A model generated the notes under the pieces. That model had not been told where the DNA came from and made no database searches. It worked only from the letters and a program-made list of their open reading frames with translations. Shown here in pieces: positions 6,848 through 10,013 of a DNA stretch of 10,013 bases; position 1 is the first letter of the stretch; every line of letters starts with the position of its first letter. The stretch covers positions 1 through 10,013 of the forward strand of contig CAMCQL010000054.1 in assembly GCA_945877005.1 (NCBI GenBank), in the 5' to 3' direction. The position numbers and the translations under genes were made by a program. The stretch comes from Chryseobacterium gleum (GTDB taxonomy: Bacteria; Bacteroidota; Bacteroidia; Flavobacteriales_D; Crocinitomicaceae).

Positions 6848-8656
6848 ATGTCAGCAATTACTCACGATTCTCACGGACATCACGATGCTCATCACGATCA
6901 TCATGAAGAAAGTTTTATCTCAAAGTACATTTTTAGTCAAGACCATAAAATGATTGGTAAGCAGTTTTTAATTACTGCTGTTTTTATGGGATTGGTTGCA
7001 ATGTTATTATCCATTTTATTTCGTATTCAGTTAGCTTGGCCTGGAGAAAGTTCTGATTTTCTATCTTTATTTTTAGGTGAAACTTGGGCTCCAGGTGGTG
7101 TTTTGAAAGAGAATATGTACTTAGGATTAGTCACTATTCATGGTACTATTATGGTATTCTTTTTGTTAACGGGTGGTTTATCTGGAACTTTTTCTAATTT
7201 ATTAATTCCATTGCAATTAGGAGCAAGGGATATGGCCACTGGATTTCTAAATATGATTTCTTTTTGGTTGTTTTTTGTCTCTTCTGTGATCATGTTGATT
7301 TCATTATTTATTGAAACAGGTCCTGCAATGGCAGGATGGACAATTTATCCTCCCCTTTCTGCATTACCTCAAGCAGTTGAAGGTTCTGGTTTAGGTATGA
7401 CACTATGGTTAGCTTCAATGACTTTGTTTATTGCTGGTTCTTTAATTGGTTCTTTAAATTACATTGTAACAGTTATAAATTTAAGAACAACTGGTATGTC
7501 TATGACTAGAATGCCTTTAACTATTTGGACGTTTTTTGTTACAGCAATTTTAGGTGTTTTATCTTTCCCAGTTTTATTATCTGCTGCTCTATTATTAATG
7601 ATGGACCGATTAGCTGGTACTAGTTTCTATTTATCTGATATTATTGTTGGTGGTGAAATGTTAGAAAATCATGGAGGATCTCCTTTATTATACCAACATT
7701 TGTTTTGGTTTTTAGGTCACCCAGAAGTATACATTGTATTATTGCCAGCTTTAGGTTTGTCTTCTGAAATCATTTCTACTAATTCTCGAAAGCCAATTTT
7801 CGGATACCGTGCAATGATTGGTTCTATTTTAGCAATTGGTTTCTTATCTTTCATTGTATGGGGTCACCATATGTTTATAACAGGAATGAATCCATTTATT
7901 GGTAGTGTATTCGTATTTACCACATTACTAATTGCAATTCCATCAGCAGTTAAGGTTTTTAACTATTTAACAACTTTGTGGAGAGGTAGTATAGTGTTTA
8001 CACCTGCTATGTTATTTGCTATTGGTTTAGTTTCTACATTTATTACTGGTGGTGTAACAGGTATTATTCTTGCCGATTCAGCTTTGGACATTGCAATCCA
8101 TGATACTTATTTTGTGGTTGCTCACTTCCATATAGTAATGGGTATGTCTGCTGTTTTCGGTATGTTTGGTGGTGTATATCACTGGTTCCCAAAAATGTAT
8201 GGTAGAATGATGAATACTCGTTTAGGTTATGCTCATTTTTGGGTAACTTTAGTTGGAGCTTATGGAGTATTTTTTCCAATGCACTTTGTTGGATTAGCAG
8301 GTGCCCCTAGAAGGTATTATGATTATTCTGTTTATGGTGAATTTGATACGCAATCATTCGAAATGATTATGGATTTAAATGTGATAATTACAGTTTTTGC
8401 AATTATTGCAGCTGTAGGTCAAGCTATATTTTTATTCAATTTCTTTTACAGTATTTACAGAGGTCCAAAAGCAGTACAAAATCCTTGGAAATCTAATACA
8501 TTAGAATGGACAACACCAGTTGATCATATTCATGGTAACTGGCCAGGTGCTTTGCCTGTTGTTCATAGATGGCCTTATGATTATTCTAAACCTGGAGCAG
8601 AGGATGATTTTATTCCTCAAATCGTTCCTTTAGCTGATGGTGAAGAGGATCATTAA
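6848..8656 (+). CDS. coxA: Cytochrome c oxidase subunit I, aa3-type (A1 family heme-copper oxidase)
   Basis: CoxA is the catalytic subunit that reduces oxygen to water and pumps protons in the cytoplasmic membrane. All metal ligands are visible: His98 and His428 for heme a, His426 for heme a3, His291/His340/His341 for CuB, and Tyr295 placed to crosslink with His291. The GHPEVY motif with Glu293 marks the A1 class with a complete D-channel; Asp128 and Asn135 match its entrance. Lys369 in SAVKVF matches the K-channel lysine. His418/Asp419 match the Mg-site residues and Arg488/Arg489 the heme propionate arginines. The 602 residues include the usual twelve helices plus a His/Asp-rich N-terminus (eight His in residues 6-19). 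It is the last gene of the operon and is followed by a strong terminator. No subunit III gene follows. Membership in the aa3 class is secure; the actual heme type cannot be proved from sequence. Confidence 0.97.
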   Translation: MSAITHDSHGHHDAHHDHHEESFISKYIFSQDHKMIGKQFLITAVFMGLVAMLLSILFRIQLAWPGESSDFLSLFLGETWAPGGVLKENMYLGLVTIHGTIMVFFLLTGGLSGTFSNLLIPLQLGARDMATGFLNMISFWLFFVSSVIMLISLFIETGPAMAGWTIYPPLSALPQAVEGSGLGMTLWLASMTLFIAGSLIGSLNYIVTVINLRTTGMSMTRMPLTIWTFFVTAILGVLSFPVLLSAALLLMMDRLAGTSFYLSDIIVGGEMLENHGGSPLLYQHLFWFLGHPEVYIVLLPALGLSSEIISTNSRKPIFGYRAMIGSILAIGFLSFIVWGHHMFITGMNPFIGSVFVFTTLLIAIPSAVKVFNYLTTLWRGSIVFTPAMLFAIGLVSTFITGGVTGIILADSALDIAIHDTYFVVAHFHIVMGMSAVFGMFGGVYHWFPKMYGRMMNTRLGYAHFWVTLVGAYGVFFPMHFVGLAGAPRRYYDYSVYGEFDTQSFEMIMDLNVIITVFAIIAAVGQAIFLFNFFYSIYRGPKAVQNPWKSNTLEWTTPVDHIHGNWPGALPVVHRWPYDYSKPGAEDDFIPQIVPLADGEEDH

Positions 8657-8674
8657 TCTTTTATTTTTTATTTC

Positions 8675-8712
8675 AGCCCTTTGATATTTTCACAAAGGGC
8701 TTTTTTATTTTT
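8675..8712 (+). terminator. Rho-independent terminator after coxA
   Basis: A perfect 9-bp stem (AGCCCTTTG at 8675-8683 pairing with CAAAGGGCT at 8693-8701) closes a 9-base loop and runs into six T (8701-8706), one A and five more T. It lies 18 bases after the coxA stop and should end the act-cox transcript. The other strand has A-rich, not U-rich, sequence after the hairpin, so it should work in one direction only. Confidence 0.92.
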
Positions 8713-8713
8713 G
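8680..8713 (+). promoter_or_regulatory. Predicted Bacteroidetes-type promoter for ruvB-queG, overlapping the terminator
   Basis: TTTG at 8680-8683 and TATTTTTG at 8706-8713 match the Bacteroidetes -33 (TTTG) and -7 (TAnnTTTG) elements with a 22-base spacer, inside the known 17-23 range. The -33 element lies in the left arm of the terminator stem and the -7 element in its T tract. Transcription would begin near 8717-8720, leaving about 13-16 bases before the ruvB start. T-rich sequence makes chance matches possible, but the position before a new transcription unit supports it. Confidence 0.6.
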
Positions 8714-8732
8714 TACTTTAATAATAATACAA

Positions 8733-9758
8733 TTGGAAGAAGAATCATTTGATTATCGTCAGGAGGCATCTAAACCACATGATAATGATTATGACAAAGT
8801 TTTACGACCAAAAAAACTAGATGATTTTGCGGGTCAACCTCAAGTTGTCGATAATTTATCAATATTTGTTCAAGCTGCACTTAAACGAAATGAACCATTA
8901 GACCATGTATTACTTCATGGACCTCCAGGATTAGGTAAAACTACCTTAGCCAATATTATTGCAAATGAATTAGGTGTCGGTTTTAAAGTAACTAGCGGTC
9001 CAGTTTTAGATAAACCTGGAGATTTGGCTGGATTGCTAACGAATTTAGAACAAGGAGATGTGTTATTTATAGATGAAATTCATCGTTTAAGTCCTGTAGT
9101 GGAAGAATATCTCTATTCAGCGATGGAAGATTATGTCATTGATATTTTGATTGATAGTGGTCCAAATGCTAGAACAGTTCAAATTGCATTAAATCCGTTT
9201 ACTTTAATTGGCGCAACTACACGTTCGGGATTATTAACTTCACCTTTACGAGCCAGATTTGGAATTAATTCAAGATTGCAGTATTATGATTCTGAAACTT
9301 TAACTTCAATCGTTAAACGTTCTTCAGATTTACTTAAAATTCAAATCAATGATCATGCTGCTTATTCTATCGCAAGTAGAAGTAGAGGAACTCCTCGTAT
9401 AGCTAACTCTTTACTAAGAAGGATTAGAGATTTTGCCCAAATTAAAGGTACGGGGGTAATTGATGAAGAAATTACAAATATTGCATTAGAAGCTTTAAAT
9501 GTAGATAAGTATGGACTTGACGAAATGGACAATCGTATATTACTTGCAATCATTGATAAATTTAAAGGTGGTCCTGTAGGGTTAACAACAATTGCGACAG
9601 CAATTGGAGAAAATGCAGGTACTTTGGAAGAAGTATATGAACCTTTTTTAATTCAGGAAGGTTTTTTGATACGCACACAACGTGGTCGAAAAGCAACTGA
9701 AAAAGCATACATACATCTCGGTAAAAAACTTGATTATATTCAAGGTGGCTTATTTTAG
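8733..9758 (+). CDS. ruvB: RuvB, Holliday junction branch-migration ATPase (TTG start)
   Basis: RuvB is the hexameric AAA+ motor that, with RuvA, drives branch migration of Holliday junctions in recombination repair. The 341 residues match the usual length. Visible motifs are Walker A (63-70, GPPGLGKT), Walker B (111-115, LFIDE), the beta-hairpin region that contacts RuvA (about 135-152), sensor 1 (GATTR, 160-164), the arginine-finger segment PLRARFG (171-177, probably Arg173), sensor 2 Arg223 in GTPRIAN, and a C-terminal winged-helix domain (about 265-335) that binds DNA. No in-frame ATG lies near the N-terminus (the first internal Met is residue 131), so TTG at 8733 is the best start; it gives a normal family N-terminus before the conserved VLRPKKLDDFAGQ. 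No Shine-Dalgarno sequence is seen. The gene has its own predicted promoter and is followed by queG after 7 bases. ruvA is not in the window. Confidence 0.95.
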   Translation: MEEESFDYRQEASKPHDNDYDKVLRPKKLDDFAGQPQVVDNLSIFVQAALKRNEPLDHVLLHGPPGLGKTTLANIIANELGVGFKVTSGPVLDKPGDLAGLLTNLEQGDVLFIDEIHRLSPVVEEYLYSAMEDYVIDILIDSGPNARTVQIALNPFTLIGATTRSGLLTSPLRARFGINSRLQYYDSETLTSIVKRSSDLLKIQINDHAAYSIASRSRGTPRIANSLLRRIRDFAQIKGTGVIDEEITNIALEALNVDKYGLDEMDNRILLAIIDKFKGGPVGLTTIATAIGENAGTLEEVYEPFLIQEGFLIRTQRGRKATEKAYIHLGKKLDYIQGGLF

Positions 9759-9765
9759 CAATTAG

Positions 9766-10013
9766 ATGAAAGCTAATGATGTAATTTCTAAATTGATCAA
9801 AGAAAAATCCTACGATTATGGTTTTTCATATTGTGGCATTTCAAAAGCTGATTTTTTAAAAGACGAAGCTCCACTTTTTGAAGCTTGGTTAAAAAGCGAA
9901 AAACATGGAAACATGTCGTATATGAGTAATCATTTCGACAAACGTCTAGACCCTAGAGAATTAGTTCCAGGTGCTAAATCTGTCATTTCATTGTTATTCA
10001 ATTATTCGACAAC
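9766..10013 (+). CDS. queG: QueG, epoxyqueuosine reductase (3'-truncated, N-terminal part)
   Basis: QueG is a cobalamin- and iron-sulfur-dependent enzyme that reduces epoxyqueuosine at position 34 of certain tRNAs to queuosine. Only the first 82 codons lie in the window, and the frame is open to the right edge. The fragment shows the conserved N-terminal pattern: a GFSYCGIS segment (residues 20-27), a WLKSEKHGNMSYM stretch and the KRLDPRELVPGAKSVISL region (about residues 60-77), all characteristic of the family. The 4Fe-4S cysteine motifs and the rest of the cobalamin site would be beyond the edge and cannot be checked. The ATG at 9766 lies 7 bases after the ruvB stop, so the two genes are probably co-transcribed. 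The gene is too short within the window to judge integrity, but the family call is strong. Confidence 0.9.
   Translation, partial: MKANDVISKLIKEKSYDYGFSYCGISKADFLKDEAPLFEAWLKSEKHGNMSYMSNHFDKRLDPRELVPGAKSVISLLFNYST

Noticed and set aside
8064..8279. Minus-strand frame of 71 codons opposite coxA; also small ones opposite actE/actF, coxB and ruvB
   Set aside because: Inside conserved catalytic regions of the sense genes; the sense motifs fully explain the sequence.
1..10013. A wholly undescribed system, defence island, mobile element or CRISPR array
   Set aside because: Every stretch over 100 bases is accounted for by conserved respiratory, repair or tRNA-modification genes; no transposase, integrase, direct repeat array or composition break was seen.

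Overview
The window looks like a chromosomal segment of a low-GC (roughly one-third G+C by eye) member of the Bacteroidetes, most likely Flavobacteriales. Four things point there: the ActBCDEF gene order and protein style, runs of A/T before the start codons instead of Shine-Dalgarno sequences, a Bacteroidetes-type promoter (TTTG, 22-base spacer, TAnnTTTG), and the join to ruvB and queG. No mobile element, phage gene, CRISPR array, tRNA or rRNA is visible. All genes are on the + strand.

Positions 1-8656 hold a respiratory operon with short gaps (8-37 bases). It contains the end of actB (iron-sulfur subunit, cut by the left edge), actC (NrfD-like quinol subunit), actD (DUF3341 membrane subunit), actE (lipoprotein monoheme cytochrome c) and actF (second NrfD-like subunit). 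These belong to alternative complex III. They are followed by coxB and coxA, subunits II and I of an aa3-type cytochrome c oxidase. Together they describe one electron path: menaquinol is oxidised at ActC, electrons pass through the ActB clusters and c-type hemes to CuA in CoxB, then to heme a and the heme a3-CuB centre in CoxA, where oxygen is reduced. ActA (multiheme c) would lie left of the window. Oxidase subunit III is absent between coxA and ruvB.

A strong intrinsic terminator (8675-8712) closes the operon. A promoter for the next unit overlaps it (8680-8713). That unit is ruvB (Holliday junction helicase motor), which appears to start at a TTG only about 15 bases after the predicted transcription start, followed 7 bases later by queG (epoxyqueuosine reductase), cut by the right edge.

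I see no undescribed system here. The points worth a second look are residue-level: a Lys where CoxB normally has the Mg-site Glu, a roughly 85-residue insertion and two extra membrane segments in CoxB, a Cys-to-Thr change in ActB that implies a [3Fe-4S] cluster, recurrent His-rich tails across the complex, and the overlapping terminator/promoter with a near-leaderless ruvB.
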